64,000 nt of DNA from Clostridiaceae bacterium (GCA_012838235.1 DUPQ01000069.1:35243-99242), one strand, 5' to 3'; positions 33,770-43,559 are shown, numbered from the stretch's first letter. Notes: generated by a model from the sequence alone, not told the origin. Program-made: numbers and translations.

Positions 33770-35128
33770 TTATATGCATGCCTCTATCTCCTCCACCATC
33801 TCGGAAAAATCCAAATATCCGGTAAAGGGAACTCCTGCATAATCTCCGTTAAGATACTTAGATTGTATACTGTGTGTTTTTTGCGTTCTGAAATCATATT
33901 TATCCACAGAGAATATATTTTTATTACCGTCAACATCTATACTCAGAATATATACATCATCGTTTGCCAATTGTTTCATAATCCGGGTATTGTGTGTTGT
34001 AGCAATTAATTGTCCGGTTTGTGAAGCATCAAGAGCATCACCTAATGACTCAATTACTTCGCACATCAACAAATCATGAATTCCGCCATCAATTTCGTCA
34101 ATAAAAACTGTTTTGCCTGAAACGGCTGACAAAATATAAGGCAATATACTCAGCAACTTCCGTGTTCCTGTGGACTCCAATTCAAAAGGAATATCCAAGA
34201 TACTTCCGTTTAACAATTTTTTAAGATATAACTTATATTGCAATCTGCCTTCTTTTGTTTCAAATTTGTAATAGACCTTTTTCACATCGGAATACAGAGA
34301 AGTAAAGTAATTGTTCAATAACTTTTCTAAAGTAAAAAGTTCCTTGTCATCCCCGATTCTGACATATCCGCTCTCTAAATCCCTAAAAAGAGAAAAAGGA
34401 GTGCCGGGCTTTATCTTTTCCAAATGAGCTTCCCTACATGATACCGAATATCCTTGGAACCATTTAAGAATATCCAGCATGTTTTTATGAACTCTTAACT
34501 CAATAAATTTATTGTTTTTTGTAGCCGTTTCATTATCTAATATGCTCATAAAAGTATGCATACCCCAATATTTTTCAATATTTTGTTTTAATTCTTTGCT
34601 GTATGTGTCATCAAAAAATATTGCTTTGCTCATTCTTATATTGCCTTCGGATAATTGGAAAACGGTACCTGTACGTTCATTCAACTTATACCTCAATTCC
34701 TCCCGCACAACCCTTGCATCATCAAAGGATAAAGAATATGTACCGTCAACACCGCCAAGAAAAAAACCTACTTCAATTTCAATCCCGCCTTTGCTGTTTA
34801 TTGTTTTATATTCTTTTATCAAATTCTCCGAAGTATATAGTGTATTTTTAATTAAATCTTCTAAAATTCCTCTTCTTTCATTTAATATTGTTGCTTTATC
34901 ATATTCCTCGGAAAGATATACATCGGTAATTTTTTTTAAATCTGTTTGTCTCCTCATTGATTCTACGGTTTTCCTTAAAAAAAACAGTGAAGAGATAAGG
35001 TTGGATTTTCCGGAACCGTTTTCTCCGTAAACGAATACTTTCTTTTTGGGGATACCCCCTTTTCCTCGCAAATCGAACATAATGTCAGAAAACGACTTGA
35101 AGTTTCTTAATCTTATATATGAAAGCAC
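33770..35128 (-). CDS. AAA family ATPase (AAA_15/AAA_21, OLD-like)
   Basis: A protein of about 452 residues. It opens with YIRLRNFKSF, the usual start of SMC-like AAA_15/AAA_21 ATPases, followed by Walker A YGENGSGKSN (about 33-41). Near the end come STGTRKLLSILPYIL (signature-like), VFIDEIDGGIHDLL (Walker B, about 340-352) and LIATTHNTRIM (switch His). Relatives include RloC-, AbiL- and retron-type effectors, but no fused nuclease domain is visible. The start is GTG at 35126-35128 because AAAGGAGGTG lies just ahead; an ATG 11 codons upstream has no site. A small gene lies 136 bases upstream and may be its partner. A defence role is possible but not shown. Confidence 0.8.
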   Translation of the reverse strand: MLSYIRLRNFKSFSDIMFDLRGKGGIPKKKVFVYGENGSGKSNLISSLFFLRKTVESMRRQTDLKKITDVYLSEEYDKATILNERRGILEDLIKNTLYTSENLIKEYKTINSKGGIEIEVGFFLGGVDGTYSLSFDDARVVREELRYKLNERTGTVFQLSEGNIRMSKAIFFDDTYSKELKQNIEKYWGMHTFMSILDNETATKNNKFIELRVHKNMLDILKWFQGYSVSCREAHLEKIKPGTPFSLFRDLESGYVRIGDDKELFTLEKLLNNYFTSLYSDVKKVYYKFETKEGRLQYKLYLKKLLNGSILDIPFELESTGTRKLLSILPYILSAVSGKTVFIDEIDGGIHDLLMCEVIESLGDALDASQTGQLIATTHNTRIMKQLANDDVYILSIDVDGNKNIFSVDKYDFRTQKTHSIQSKYLNGDYAGVPFTGYLDFSEMVEEIEACI

Positions 35129-35231
35129 ACTAACACCTCCTTTTGGTATATAATATAACATAATATTCTCTTAATATCAAGTTTTTATTTGTCTAATGAA
35201 AAAAAACAATATCCTAACATAATATATTTAC

Positions 35232-35273
35232 AGTCTTTAAAAAAACAGTTGTACAAGTCGTTTTTTAAAGATT
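35232..35273. terminator. Long inverted repeat between the small ORF and the AAA ATPase gene
   Basis: AGTCTTTAAAAAA...TTTTTTAAAGATT arms enclose a TTGTACAA palindrome. It overlaps the end of the 65-residue ORF. On the minus strand its second arm begins with a run of T, so it can act as a partial terminator ahead of the ATPase gene. Confidence 0.55.
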
Positions 35274-35462
35274 GTTTTTTAAGTTTCTTAAGGCATCTTC
35301 AACATTCGTATAGCCTATCGTATCCGGGTTTTGAGAAATACTTTCAGACTCTAATAAAGCCAGAAGTGTTTCCTTATTCGGATCATCCGCCTTGATTTGC
35401 AAAAGATTACTCTCTTTTTTGTTTTTATCAGTTTCAACAGCGAAATCAGTTTTTTCATTCAT
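35265..35462 (-). CDS. Small acidic protein, antitoxin-like, upstream of the AAA ATPase
   Basis: A 65-residue ORF from ATG 35460-35462, preceded at some distance by GAGG; an earlier TTG at 35513 would give 82 residues but would overlap the probable promoter (TTGATT... TATACA near 35490-35515). The sequence is charged and helical, ending GYTNVEDALRNLKN, a tail often seen in RelB/DinJ-type antitoxins (GYxNVEEAlxxL). No toxin of the RelE type is next to it; the following gene encodes an AAA ATPase. It may be an antitoxin-like regulator of that gene or a leftover. Family call is tentative. Confidence 0.5.
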   Translation of the reverse strand: MNEKTDFAVETDKNKKESNLLQIKADDPNKETLLALLESESISQNPDTIGYTNVEDALRNLKNNL

Positions 35463-35570
35463 AGCAGTTGTTTCCTCGAAACTCATTGTATATTTATTGT
35501 TATACGGAATCAACTATAATACATTTTATAGGCATTGATATTAAACCGATCTCTATATTCTTTATTTGCT

Positions 35571-35599
35571 TTTACACATTTATTCTGATACCATAAAAA
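35571..35599 (+). promoter_or_regulatory. Probable promoter of the acyltransferase gene group
   Basis: TTTACA (35571-35576), a 17-bp spacer and TAAAAA (35594-35599). The -10 is weak. It lies 22 bases ahead of the ATG at 35622. Confidence 0.4.
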
Positions 35600-35621
35600 T
35601 ACTAAGATTACGGAGAATGTC

Positions 35622-36818
35622 ATGAAATATCTAACCTGGTTTAAGGCGGTATATGCCGTTTTGAGAATCCCCTTTACAGTATATTACAAGTATTTTCACA
35701 ACTATCACTACAAAAAGTACAAACCGAAAAACAAACCTTTTATTCTCCTTTCAAATCACAATTCCGACGGTGACCAATTTGCGGTAGGCGTTGCTATTAA
35801 GGGGCACATGTTTTATGTAGCGAGCGAACATATATTGAGAAGCGGACTGGGAGGAAAGCTTGTCAGATTGTTGGCCTACCCTGTGGTACGCAAAAAAGGC
35901 GCCGAAGCAAAAAGTACCGTAAAAGATATTCACAAGAGACTGGAGCAGGGTGCCAATGTCTGTATGTTTGTGGAAGGAAACAGATCCTTTAACGGACAGA
36001 CCGGATGGATTTCACCGACAAACGGAGCACTGGTAAAGCACTCCGATGCCGCCCTTATAACTTACCGGCTGGACGGCGGATACTTCCGTACACCCAGATG
36101 GGCTAAACATGCAAGAAAAGGACCGGAATTCGGCCATGTAGTCAATGAGTACTCAAGGGAGCAACTGCAATCCATGACCGAAGAAGAAATAACCGATATT
36201 ATCCGCACCGATCTTTATACCAATGCATTTGACTGGCAGAGAAAGTATAAACAAAGATACAAAGGGAAGAATCTGGCCGAATATCTTGAGACGGTATTAT
36301 TCGTATGCCCCAAGTGTAAAGCCATAGACACCTTAAAAAGTGCAGGCGATATATTCAGCTGCACATGCGGATTAAGCGTAAAGTTAAATGAATACTGCTG
36401 CTTTGAAGTACAGTCGGATGATGAGTTTGATTTTGAAAATGTATATGACTGGGATATGTGGCAACGAGAGTATCTTAAGAATAACCTTGATAAACTTAAA
36501 ACCGAGTATATTGACAAACCCATATTCAGACATCCCGGTCAGACTCTCAACAGAATAAAGGTGGAAAAAGGTGTGGATTTGATAAATACCGGCACTATGG
36601 AACTGTATTCCGACAGATTGGAGATAACTTCCGAAGATAATTCCAGACGGGATGTTTTCCCTCTTTCCGATATAGCGGGATTCTCCGTTACAAAAATGAT
36701 GAGAATACTGTTTTCCTTAAAAGACGGCAGCTATTTTGAGATAAAGTCCGATATACCCAGAACGGGCATGGGATATATGATGCTATACAGATATCTGACC
36801 GGCAAGGATTACATATAA
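35622..36818 (+). CDS. PlsC-like acyltransferase with C-terminal zinc ribbon
   Basis: A 398-residue protein. The N-terminal half is a 1-acylglycerol-3-phosphate acyltransferase-type domain: HX4D motif (SNHNSDGD, His46-Asp51) and the second block FVEGNRSFNG (about 114-124, Glu-Gly-x-Arg). These enzymes move acyl chains to glycerol phosphate in phospholipid synthesis. The C-terminal half carries a zinc ribbon (CPKC at about 229-232 and CTCG at about 247-250) and a small beta-domain not found in standard PlsC. This extended version occurs in Clostridia; its role is unclear. GGAG lies 7 bases before the ATG. It starts a plus-strand run with the TtcA-like and O-acetylation genes. Confidence 0.82.
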   Translation: MKYLTWFKAVYAVLRIPFTVYYKYFHNYHYKKYKPKNKPFILLSNHNSDGDQFAVGVAIKGHMFYVASEHILRSGLGGKLVRLLAYPVVRKKGAEAKSTVKDIHKRLEQGANVCMFVEGNRSFNGQTGWISPTNGALVKHSDAALITYRLDGGYFRTPRWAKHARKGPEFGHVVNEYSREQLQSMTEEEITDIIRTDLYTNAFDWQRKYKQRYKGKNLAEYLETVLFVCPKCKAIDTLKSAGDIFSCTCGLSVKLNEYCCFEVQSDDEFDFENVYDWDMWQREYLKNNLDKLKTEYIDKPIFRHPGQTLNRIKVEKGVDLINTGTMELYSDRLEITSEDNSRRDVFPLSDIAGFSVTKMMRILFSLKDGSYFEIKSDIPRTGMGYMMLYRYLTGKDYI

Positions 36819-36853
36819 TTGAAATTCAAGTACTAAAATGGTATCATTCGGTA

Positions 36854-37573
36854 ATGAGCGGTTTAGTTATAAGCCAGATGAGAAAAGCGATACATGATTA
36901 CGATATGATTCAGGATGAGGATACTATCGCAGTGGGACTGTCGGGAGGAAAAGACAGTCTTGCTCTGCTTTACGGATTAAGCAAAATCAGAGGACATATA
37001 GAGCAATCGTTTGATATAAAAGCAATTACCTTAAAACTCAGCGAAGAAAATCCCGATACCGATTATCTTAAAAAATTCTGCGATAACATTGATGTGGAAT
37101 TGGTAGTAAAGCAGACCGACATAGAACAGATTGTTTTTGAAGAACGGAAAGAAAAAAGTCCCTGCTCTTTATGTGCCAATTTACGCAGAGGTATGTTGAA
37201 TGATACGGCAAAAACATTAGGTTGCAATAAGGTGGCTCTCGGTCACAACAAAGATGATGCCATAGAAACTTTTATTTTATGTTTACAATATGAAGGAAGA
37301 CTGCATACTTTTGCTCCCGTTACCTATCTTTCAAGAAAAGATATAACGGTGATAAGACCGCTGATATATTCTTTTGAACAAGACATAACGGCTTTTAATG
37401 AAAGTGCGGGTATTACACCGGTTAAAACACTGTGTCCCGCAGCAGGCAATACCCATCGTCAGAGAATAAAGGAATATATTGAAAACGAAAGTTCCATCAA
37501 TCCCAACTTTAAATACAACCTTTTCCGGTCATTCACGCATGCCAATATTTCCGGATGGAAGGAGGTGCTCTGA
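36854..37573 (+). CDS. ttcA: TtcA-like tRNA 2-thiocytidine synthetase (PP-loop ATPase)
   Basis: A 239-residue PP-loop protein: VGLSGGKDSLALLYGL (motif SGGKDS at 30-35), CSLCANLRRG (CxxC near 103-106), LGHNKDDAIETF, and a third Cys in TLCPAAGN near 194. These three Cys match the [4Fe-4S] ligands of TtcA, which thiolates C32 of certain tRNAs. The protein is shorter than E. coli TtcA, as in Firmicute relatives. Its stop TGA overlaps the ATG of the MBOAT gene by one base (TGATG), so the two are translationally coupled although their functions differ. Confidence 0.85.
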   Translation: MSGLVISQMRKAIHDYDMIQDEDTIAVGLSGGKDSLALLYGLSKIRGHIEQSFDIKAITLKLSEENPDTDYLKKFCDNIDVELVVKQTDIEQIVFEERKEKSPCSLCANLRRGMLNDTAKTLGCNKVALGHNKDDAIETFILCLQYEGRLHTFAPVTYLSRKDITVIRPLIYSFEQDITAFNESAGITPVKTLCPAAGNTHRQRIKEYIENESSINPNFKYNLFRSFTHANISGWKEVL

Positions 37574-38994
37574 TGGTTTTTTCCGGCCTTTTCTTTTTAA
37601 CGGTTTTCCTGCCCGTAAGCCTCATACTTTACTACATTTCCAAAAACCGAACATATAGAAATATCGTTCTTACCGTCATGTCTTTAGTATTTTATGCATG
37701 GGGAGAACCGGTATATATACTGCTTTTACTGCTGACTTCGGCTTTCGTATACATTGTAGCCCTCCTTATACAGCAAAAAGCCGGCACGCGCTCAGCAAAA
37801 ATTTACCTTATAACAGGTATAACGGTAATTATAGCGGTACTGGTATTCTTCAAGTATTCGGGATTTATTGCACAAAACTTATCGGCAATATTCAAATTTA
37901 AAAATCCTTTCAACGACATTGCCTTACCTTTGGGCTTGTCTTTCTATACTTTCACATGCATAAGTTATCTTGCGGATGTTTACAAAAAGAAAACCGAGGC
38001 CCAAAGAAACTTTTTGGACTTGCTTATGTACATATCGGTATTTTTTACCGTGACATCGGGACCTATAAGAAGATATCCCGACTGGGTAGCGGATATAAGA
38101 AGCGACAGAGAAACCTGGGAAAAATTCAATTACGGAGTGCACAGATTCATTATAGGGTTGGCCAAGAAAGCAGTTATAGCCAACACTGCGGGCACTTTGA
38201 TATCTTCTTTCACAGGCACCGATTATTCCAGACTGTCGGTACAAGGCGCATGGATAGGAATACTTCTGTTCTCGTTACAGATATACTTTGATTTTTCCGG
38301 TTATTCCGATATGGCTATAGGATTGGCCTCCATGTTCGGCTTTTCCGTAAACGAAAACTTCAATTACCCGTATATATCTAAAAGCGCTACGGAGTTCTGG
38401 AGAAGATGGCATATAACACTGGGAGGTTTTTTTCGGGACTATGTATACATACCCCTTGGCGGTAACAGAAAATACAGAATACGAAATCTTCTGGTAGTCT
38501 GGTTTCTGACCGGTCTTTGGCACGGAGCAAGCTGGAACTTTGTGATATGGGGACTGTATTTCTTTGTACTGCTTTTAATTGAAAAAGCTTTTCTTATCAA
38601 ACTGTTTGAAAAGATTCCCGGGATATTCTCTCATATATACTTCCTTCTTGTAATGCTTATAGGATGGGTTTTATTCTACCACACGGATTTATCCCAAGCC
38701 GTACGCTACATTGGTGTAATGTTCGGCATAAAAGCCGCATCATTTTCCGACCCCATATTAACCATTCTGTTCAACAACAATGTACTGTTTATACTCACGG
38801 CTGTCATCTGCACCGTTCCGTTGGGGAAATTCTTGAAACAACAGGCGGAGAAATTGGAATACAGGCTTTCCAAAGGACATACCGATATACTGAACGGAAT
38901 AATGATTCCGCTGTTCAATGCGGCACTGCTTATTCTTTCAATAATATTCTTAGTAGGAGACACATATACACCTTTTCTGTATTTCAATTTCTGA
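37573..38994 (+). CDS. MBOAT-family O-acyltransferase (AlgI/DltB-like)
   Basis: A protein of 473 residues with ten or more membrane helices. It has the MBOAT hallmarks: EFWRRWHITLGGFFRDYVYIPLGG and the catalytic His in TGLWHGASWNFVIWGLYF (about residue 315). AlgI-type enzymes pass acetyl groups across the membrane to modify exopolysaccharide or wall polymers, working with an AlgJ/AlgX-like partner. AAGGAGG precedes ATG 37573; a start at 37555 lies inside the ribosome site and is rejected. The next gene encodes the expected DHHW partner. Confidence 0.92.
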   Translation: MVFSGLFFLTVFLPVSLILYYISKNRTYRNIVLTVMSLVFYAWGEPVYILLLLLTSAFVYIVALLIQQKAGTRSAKIYLITGITVIIAVLVFFKYSGFIAQNLSAIFKFKNPFNDIALPLGLSFYTFTCISYLADVYKKKTEAQRNFLDLLMYISVFFTVTSGPIRRYPDWVADIRSDRETWEKFNYGVHRFIIGLAKKAVIANTAGTLISSFTGTDYSRLSVQGAWIGILLFSLQIYFDFSGYSDMAIGLASMFGFSVNENFNYPYISKSATEFWRRWHITLGGFFRDYVYIPLGGNRKYRIRNLLVVWFLTGLWHGASWNFVIWGLYFFVLLLIEKAFLIKLFEKIPGIFSHIYFLLVMLIGWVLFYHTDLSQAVRYIGVMFGIKAASFSDPILTILFNNNVLFILTAVICTVPLGKFLKQQAEKLEYRLSKGHTDILNGIMIPLFNAALLILSIIFLVGDTYTPFLYFNF

Positions 38995-38995
38995 T

Positions 38996-40381
38996 ATGAA
39001 AAAACTTTGCATAGGTTCACTGTTATTCATTATAGTTATTTTCGCAGCAGGCATAATAAACATTGTCAATCCGAATAAACCTTCTGTATCTTTGGCGGAG
39101 AACCGTAAACTTCAGGAGAAACCGGTATTTTCCGTATCTTCTTTTTTTGACAAATCATATGCAAACAACTATTCCGCTTACTATTCCGACACTTTCATAC
39201 AAAGAGACACTCTTATACAATACAGAAGAGCTGCGGATAAGTTTTTCGGATTTAAGAAGAATATGAAGATAGAAATAAGTAAACCTGTAAATACTCCTTC
39301 ACCTTCCGCACTTCCTATAAATACTGTCACTTATTCACCTTCTCCATCTCCTGCAAACACCTGCACTCCCGCCACATCACAAACCGAAGCTCCTCCGTCT
39401 CCGACAGCTTCCGTGTTACCTACCCCCTCACCGACACCGAAACCTGAGTACCGGGCAGCTTCTGCAATTGAAGTGTTGAAGAGCCCTTTTTTCCTTGTGG
39501 ACAATAACGTTGTGGCTACAATTTGGGCAAAAGATGAGAGTTTAAAGAAATATGCAATGTTCATTAATGAACTTAAAGATTCCATGGGAGAACATGTGAA
39601 TGTCTATTCCATGGTAATACCGACCGCAATGGAATATTTCAATCTCTCGGACATGCAATATATAACCGGGTCACAGAAGCAAATGGTGGAAGATATCGCA
39701 CAATATACAAACGACTCGGTGATAGATGTGGATGCATACAATGCTCTTTTTCATCACTGTAAAGAGTATATATATTATAAAACCGATCACCACTGGACAC
39801 ATTTAGGTGCATACTATGCCTACACCGCACTTATGCAAGCAATGGGAAAAGAGCAAGATATAGTACCTCTTGAGAGTTATGTTGATAGGGAGGTAATCGA
39901 AGGATTCATAGGCAGTGCATACCGAAAAACCAATCAGGACGAAAGAGTGCTGAATAACCCCGATACGCTTATCGCATATTATCCCTTAGTCGAATACAAA
40001 TACATTATGCATAAGAAAACAGGACCGATAGAAAAAAGACTTAACGACTTAGCCTACGTCAATCCGAATAATCAATACTACAACATGTTCATGAGCGGAG
40101 GAAACGGCGTATATCACGAGTTCACAACGGAAAACAAAAACGGCAGAACAATACTTGTCATATGCGATTCCTACGGTGCCTCTTTTGTACACTTCCTTCT
40201 GCCGCATTATGAGAAGGTATACATAATGGATACAAGGTTTTATGACCGGGAATATCTTAACAACATGACAATAGATACATTTGCAAAAAGTATACATGCA
40301 GATGACATTACCACTCTTTTATACATGGACAGTGTAGCATACACTTTCAATACCGATGCGCTGTACGGGTTATTGAAATAA
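38996..40381 (+). CDS. DHHW-family (AlgJ/AlgX-like) secreted protein
   Basis: A 461-residue exported protein: signal anchor (about 1-25), a short helical part, a Pro/Ser/Thr-rich linker (about 98-152), then an SGNH-like domain with KTDHHWTHLGAYYAY (DHHW near 264) and CDSYGASFVHFL, the second catalytic block (Ser). In the AlgI/AlgJ scheme this protein completes polysaccharide O-acetylation outside the membrane. It follows the MBOAT gene by one base. The long linker suggests reach into the cell wall. Substrate polymer is unknown. Confidence 0.88.
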   Translation: MKKLCIGSLLFIIVIFAAGIINIVNPNKPSVSLAENRKLQEKPVFSVSSFFDKSYANNYSAYYSDTFIQRDTLIQYRRAADKFFGFKKNMKIEISKPVNTPSPSALPINTVTYSPSPSPANTCTPATSQTEAPPSPTASVLPTPSPTPKPEYRAASAIEVLKSPFFLVDNNVVATIWAKDESLKKYAMFINELKDSMGEHVNVYSMVIPTAMEYFNLSDMQYITGSQKQMVEDIAQYTNDSVIDVDAYNALFHHCKEYIYYKTDHHWTHLGAYYAYTALMQAMGKEQDIVPLESYVDREVIEGFIGSAYRKTNQDERVLNNPDTLIAYYPLVEYKYIMHKKTGPIEKRLNDLAYVNPNNQYYNMFMSGGNGVYHEFTTENKNGRTILVICDSYGASFVHFLLPHYEKVYIMDTRFYDREYLNNMTIDTFAKSIHADDITTLLYMDSVAYTFNTDALYGLLK

Positions 40382-40457
40382 TTCTATTATTTCTTTTTTG
40401 CTTCTTTAAATTTGCATATTTTATTCGTCTGTTATTCCGATTAAAACAGAGCATCAA

Positions 40458-41330
40458 TCACAGCTTTTTTGATATATCCTTAAGATAAGCTTTAAGGTTG
40501 TCTTTCAGATCGTCTCTTCTTAAAGCATATTCTATCGTAGCCTGTACAAACCCCAGTTTATCTCCCAGGTCATATCTAATGCCGTCAAACTCATATGAGT
40601 ATATATCCTGTATAGTTAAAAGAGTCCTTAGTGCATCGGTAAGCTGTATTTCCCCGTTCTTACCCGGTTTCTGATGCTCCAATATATCGAAAATCTCCGG
40701 CTCCAGTATATATCTTCCCAAAATAGCGACATTGGAAGGTGCCGCTGCTTTGTCGGGCTTTTCCACCATATCTTTTACTTTCATAACTTTGGGTGCTATT
40801 TCTTCTCCGTCAATTATTCCGTACAAACTTACTTTATCTTTATCGACAGACTGCACTCCCACTATGGATGCCTGATACTGTTCATATGCCTTTATAAGTT
40901 GGCTTAAACAGGGTTTTTCCGAGTATACAAGGTCATCACCCAAAAGCACAGCAAACGGTTCGTTGCCTATGAATGTCTTGGCGCAATGTATTGCATGCCC
41001 CAGTCCTTTGGCCTCTTTTTGTCTCACATAGTATATGTTCGCCATGTCGGATATACTTTTAATGTCTTCCAATTCGGCAATCTTGTTATGCTTCAGCAGC
41101 ACATCTTCCAGTTCGTAGGATTTATCGAAATGATCTTCTATAGCCCTTTTGCCTCTGCCGGAGATTATAACTATGTCTTGGATTCCCGATTGCGCAGCTT
41201 CTTCCACTATGTACTGTATTGCCGGCGTGTCCACAACCGGAAGCATTTCTTTAGGTGTTGCTTTAGTGGCAGGCAGAAACCTGGTTCCCAGTCCCGCTGC
41301 CGGAATAATGGCTTTTCTTATCTTTTTCAT
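40458..41330 (-). CDS. galU: UTP-glucose-1-phosphate uridylyltransferase
   Basis: A 290-residue nucleotidyltransferase that makes UDP-glucose. The N-terminal pattern PAAGLGTRFLPATKATPKEM followed by PVVDTPAIQYIVEEA is diagnostic, with FAVLLGDDL (metal-binding Asp) and EKPDKAAAPSN (sugar-binding Glu-Lys). GGAGAG precedes the ATG. It lies nine bases after the topoisomerase A gene and may share its transcript. It could feed glycolipid or exopolysaccharide synthesis, including the O-acetylated polymer suggested by the convergent genes at 37.5-40.4 kb. Confidence 0.95.
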   Translation of the reverse strand: MKKIRKAIIPAAGLGTRFLPATKATPKEMLPVVDTPAIQYIVEEAAQSGIQDIVIISGRGKRAIEDHFDKSYELEDVLLKHNKIAELEDIKSISDMANIYYVRQKEAKGLGHAIHCAKTFIGNEPFAVLLGDDLVYSEKPCLSQLIKAYEQYQASIVGVQSVDKDKVSLYGIIDGEEIAPKVMKVKDMVEKPDKAAAPSNVAILGRYILEPEIFDILEHQKPGKNGEIQLTDALRTLLTIQDIYSYEFDGIRYDLGDKLGFVQATIEYALRRDDLKDNLKAYLKDISKKL

Positions 41331-41339
41331 TGCGCTCTC

Positions 41340-43556
41340 CTAATCGAATAACGAAATCTGTTTTCTTTTTTTATCCTTGTCGGATAATACTTTCCCCACT
41401 GCGGGAACATTGGCAGGCTTATATCTGTCCGTATCCTTTAAACGTGCCATTTCCAGAGGAAGCATCTCCGTTACCTTTGTATCGGGTTTAAGTTTAATCA
41501 GTGTAATTCCCTGAGTATCCCGCTTTTCTTTTACCGATATATCGGCAGCACTGAATATCAATGCCCTTTGGTCGGATGTTATCGCCACATATGACGATTG
41601 GTCTTTTTCATCAATAAGAGCAAGATAAAGAAGCTTGCTTCCCATATAGTATGCATTGAGCATCTTCTTTCTGTTCTGTTTTGTGCGGAATGTTTCAATC
41701 GGCACTCTGGCACCTTTGCCGTTTTCAAAAAGATAAATCATATGGCCTTTGAAATCGGCGGTTGCGACAACATATATTATGCGCTCATCTTTTTCCATCT
41801 CGCAGATATTGGGAAGATATTCCCCCAAATCCGACATCTTGCAGTCATCAATCCGATGCAACATGGACTTATATACATTACCCTGATTGGAGAACATTAT
41901 AAGTTCAGCACCGTTATTAGAGGAAAATTCCTGCAACAGAACATCATCACTCTTGAACTTGTTTTCAACATCCGTCTTGAAGTCGACCTCACGTATCTTC
42001 TTCAAGTAGTTGTCTTTGGTGAAGAATATTTTTACGGGATAATCCTCAAATTCCGGCTCTTCGAATTCTTCCACTATCTGTTCTTCGTATATAATCTCGG
42101 TTTTTCTCGGTTGACCGTATTTTTCTTTTATTTCCGTAAGTTGTTTGGAAATAATATTCTCTATTTTGGTCCTGCTCTTCAGTGTTTCTTCCGCTTCTTT
42201 TATTTCCTTATTCAAATCTTTAATGTCATCCAGTCTCTTTAATATGTACTCTCTGTTGAGATGACGCAACTTTATCTCCGCTATAAACTCCGCCTGAAGG
42301 TTATCTATTCTGAAAGCTTCCATCAAGTTTGGAACAACCTCGCTTTCCATTTCGGTATTACGTATTATACGGATGGCTTCGTCAATATCCAACAGCACCC
42401 TTTCCAGTCCCAGTAAAAGATGCAACCGCTCTCTGTCTTTGGCTAAATCATATCGTAACTGTCTTCTGATGCATTCCACACGGAACATTATCCAGTAATC
42501 TATAATATCCCTTATTCCCAAAAGCAACGGTTTCCCTTCGATAAGTAAATTGTTGTTACAGGAAAAACCGTCTTCCAAAGGTGTTTTGGCATATAATATT
42601 GCCATTAGTCGTTCTATATCGGTACCTCTCTTTACATCAATGGTTATCTTAAGTCCCGATATGTCGGTCTCGTCACGGACATCGGTAATCTCTTTAATTT
42701 TACTGCTCTTAACCAGTGCTATTATACTTTCAATAATGGCTTCCGCCGATGTTGTATAGGGTATTTCCACTATCTCTATATGAGTGCCTTTTTTGTCGGT
42801 GTTGTATTTTGCTCTTAATCGTATCCGCCCGCGCCCGTTTGTGAATATATTGTCCATCTCCGCTTTATCGTATATGGCATAGCCGCCCGTGGAGAAATCC
42901 AGACACTTGAGATAATCCCCTAAATAAATATCTCTGTCTTTCAGATATGCAATTATACAATCACAGACTTCCGCAAGATTGAAAGAAGGCAGATTACTTG
43001 CAATACCTACCGCAATACCCTGGCTTGCGTTTACTAAAATATTGGGAAATGCCGACGGTAACATGACCGGTTCCATAAGCGTTCCGTCATAGTTGGGTGT
43101 AAACGGCACGCAGTCTTTGTCTATGTCGCGGAACATCTCCGCACTTATGGGAGCCAGTTTGACTTCCGTATACCTGCTTGCGGCATAACTCATATCCCTG
43201 GAGTACTGTTTTCCGAAGTTACCTTTGGAATCTATGAACGGGTGAAGAAGCGCTTCATTCCCTCTTGTCATTCTGACCATGGTCTCGTATATGGCCTGGT
43301 CACCGTGCGGATTCAACTTCATGGTCTGACCGACCACATTTGCAGACTTGGTTCTGTCGCCTTTCAAAAGCCCCATTTTGTACATTGTGTATAGCAGTTT
43401 CCTGTGTGAAGGTTTCAATCCGTCTATTTCCGGAATGGCACGCGAAACTATTACGCTCATGGCATACGGCATGAAATTGGTTTCCAGTATGTCGGTTATG
43501 AGTTGGGGCTTAGGGTGATTTACATTGTTATTATTATCTTTTTTACCTTTTTTCAT
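41340..43556 (-). CDS. Divergent type II topoisomerase subunit A (GyrA/ParC-like)
   Basis: A 738-residue DNA-cleaving subunit. It begins with a Lys/Asn-rich tail, then the winged-helix/tower core: IVSRAIPEIDGLKPSHRKLLYTM, the catalytic Tyr129 in AASRYTEVKL, and a long coiled-coil tower (RLDDIKDLNKEIKEAEETL). The C-terminal part lacks a clear GyrA box (QRRGGKG-like), which points to a ParC-like, non-supercoiling enzyme. The position usually occupied by Ser/Asp of the quinolone region (GDxAxYxxMVRM) reads GDQAIYETMVRM. It lies three bases after its B subunit gene. It is divergent from standard gyrase/topo IV and may be a third enzyme. Confidence 0.88.
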   Translation of the reverse strand: MKKGKKDNNNNVNHPKPQLITDILETNFMPYAMSVIVSRAIPEIDGLKPSHRKLLYTMYKMGLLKGDRTKSANVVGQTMKLNPHGDQAIYETMVRMTRGNEALLHPFIDSKGNFGKQYSRDMSYAASRYTEVKLAPISAEMFRDIDKDCVPFTPNYDGTLMEPVMLPSAFPNILVNASQGIAVGIASNLPSFNLAEVCDCIIAYLKDRDIYLGDYLKCLDFSTGGYAIYDKAEMDNIFTNGRGRIRLRAKYNTDKKGTHIEIVEIPYTTSAEAIIESIIALVKSSKIKEITDVRDETDISGLKITIDVKRGTDIERLMAILYAKTPLEDGFSCNNNLLIEGKPLLLGIRDIIDYWIMFRVECIRRQLRYDLAKDRERLHLLLGLERVLLDIDEAIRIIRNTEMESEVVPNLMEAFRIDNLQAEFIAEIKLRHLNREYILKRLDDIKDLNKEIKEAEETLKSRTKIENIISKQLTEIKEKYGQPRKTEIIYEEQIVEEFEEPEFEDYPVKIFFTKDNYLKKIREVDFKTDVENKFKSDDVLLQEFSSNNGAELIMFSNQGNVYKSMLHRIDDCKMSDLGEYLPNICEMEKDERIIYVVATADFKGHMIYLFENGKGARVPIETFRTKQNRKKMLNAYYMGSKLLYLALIDEKDQSSYVAITSDQRALIFSAADISVKEKRDTQGITLIKLKPDTKVTEMLPLEMARLKDTDRYKPANVPAVGKVLSDKDKKRKQISLFD

Positions 43557-43559
43557 GTA

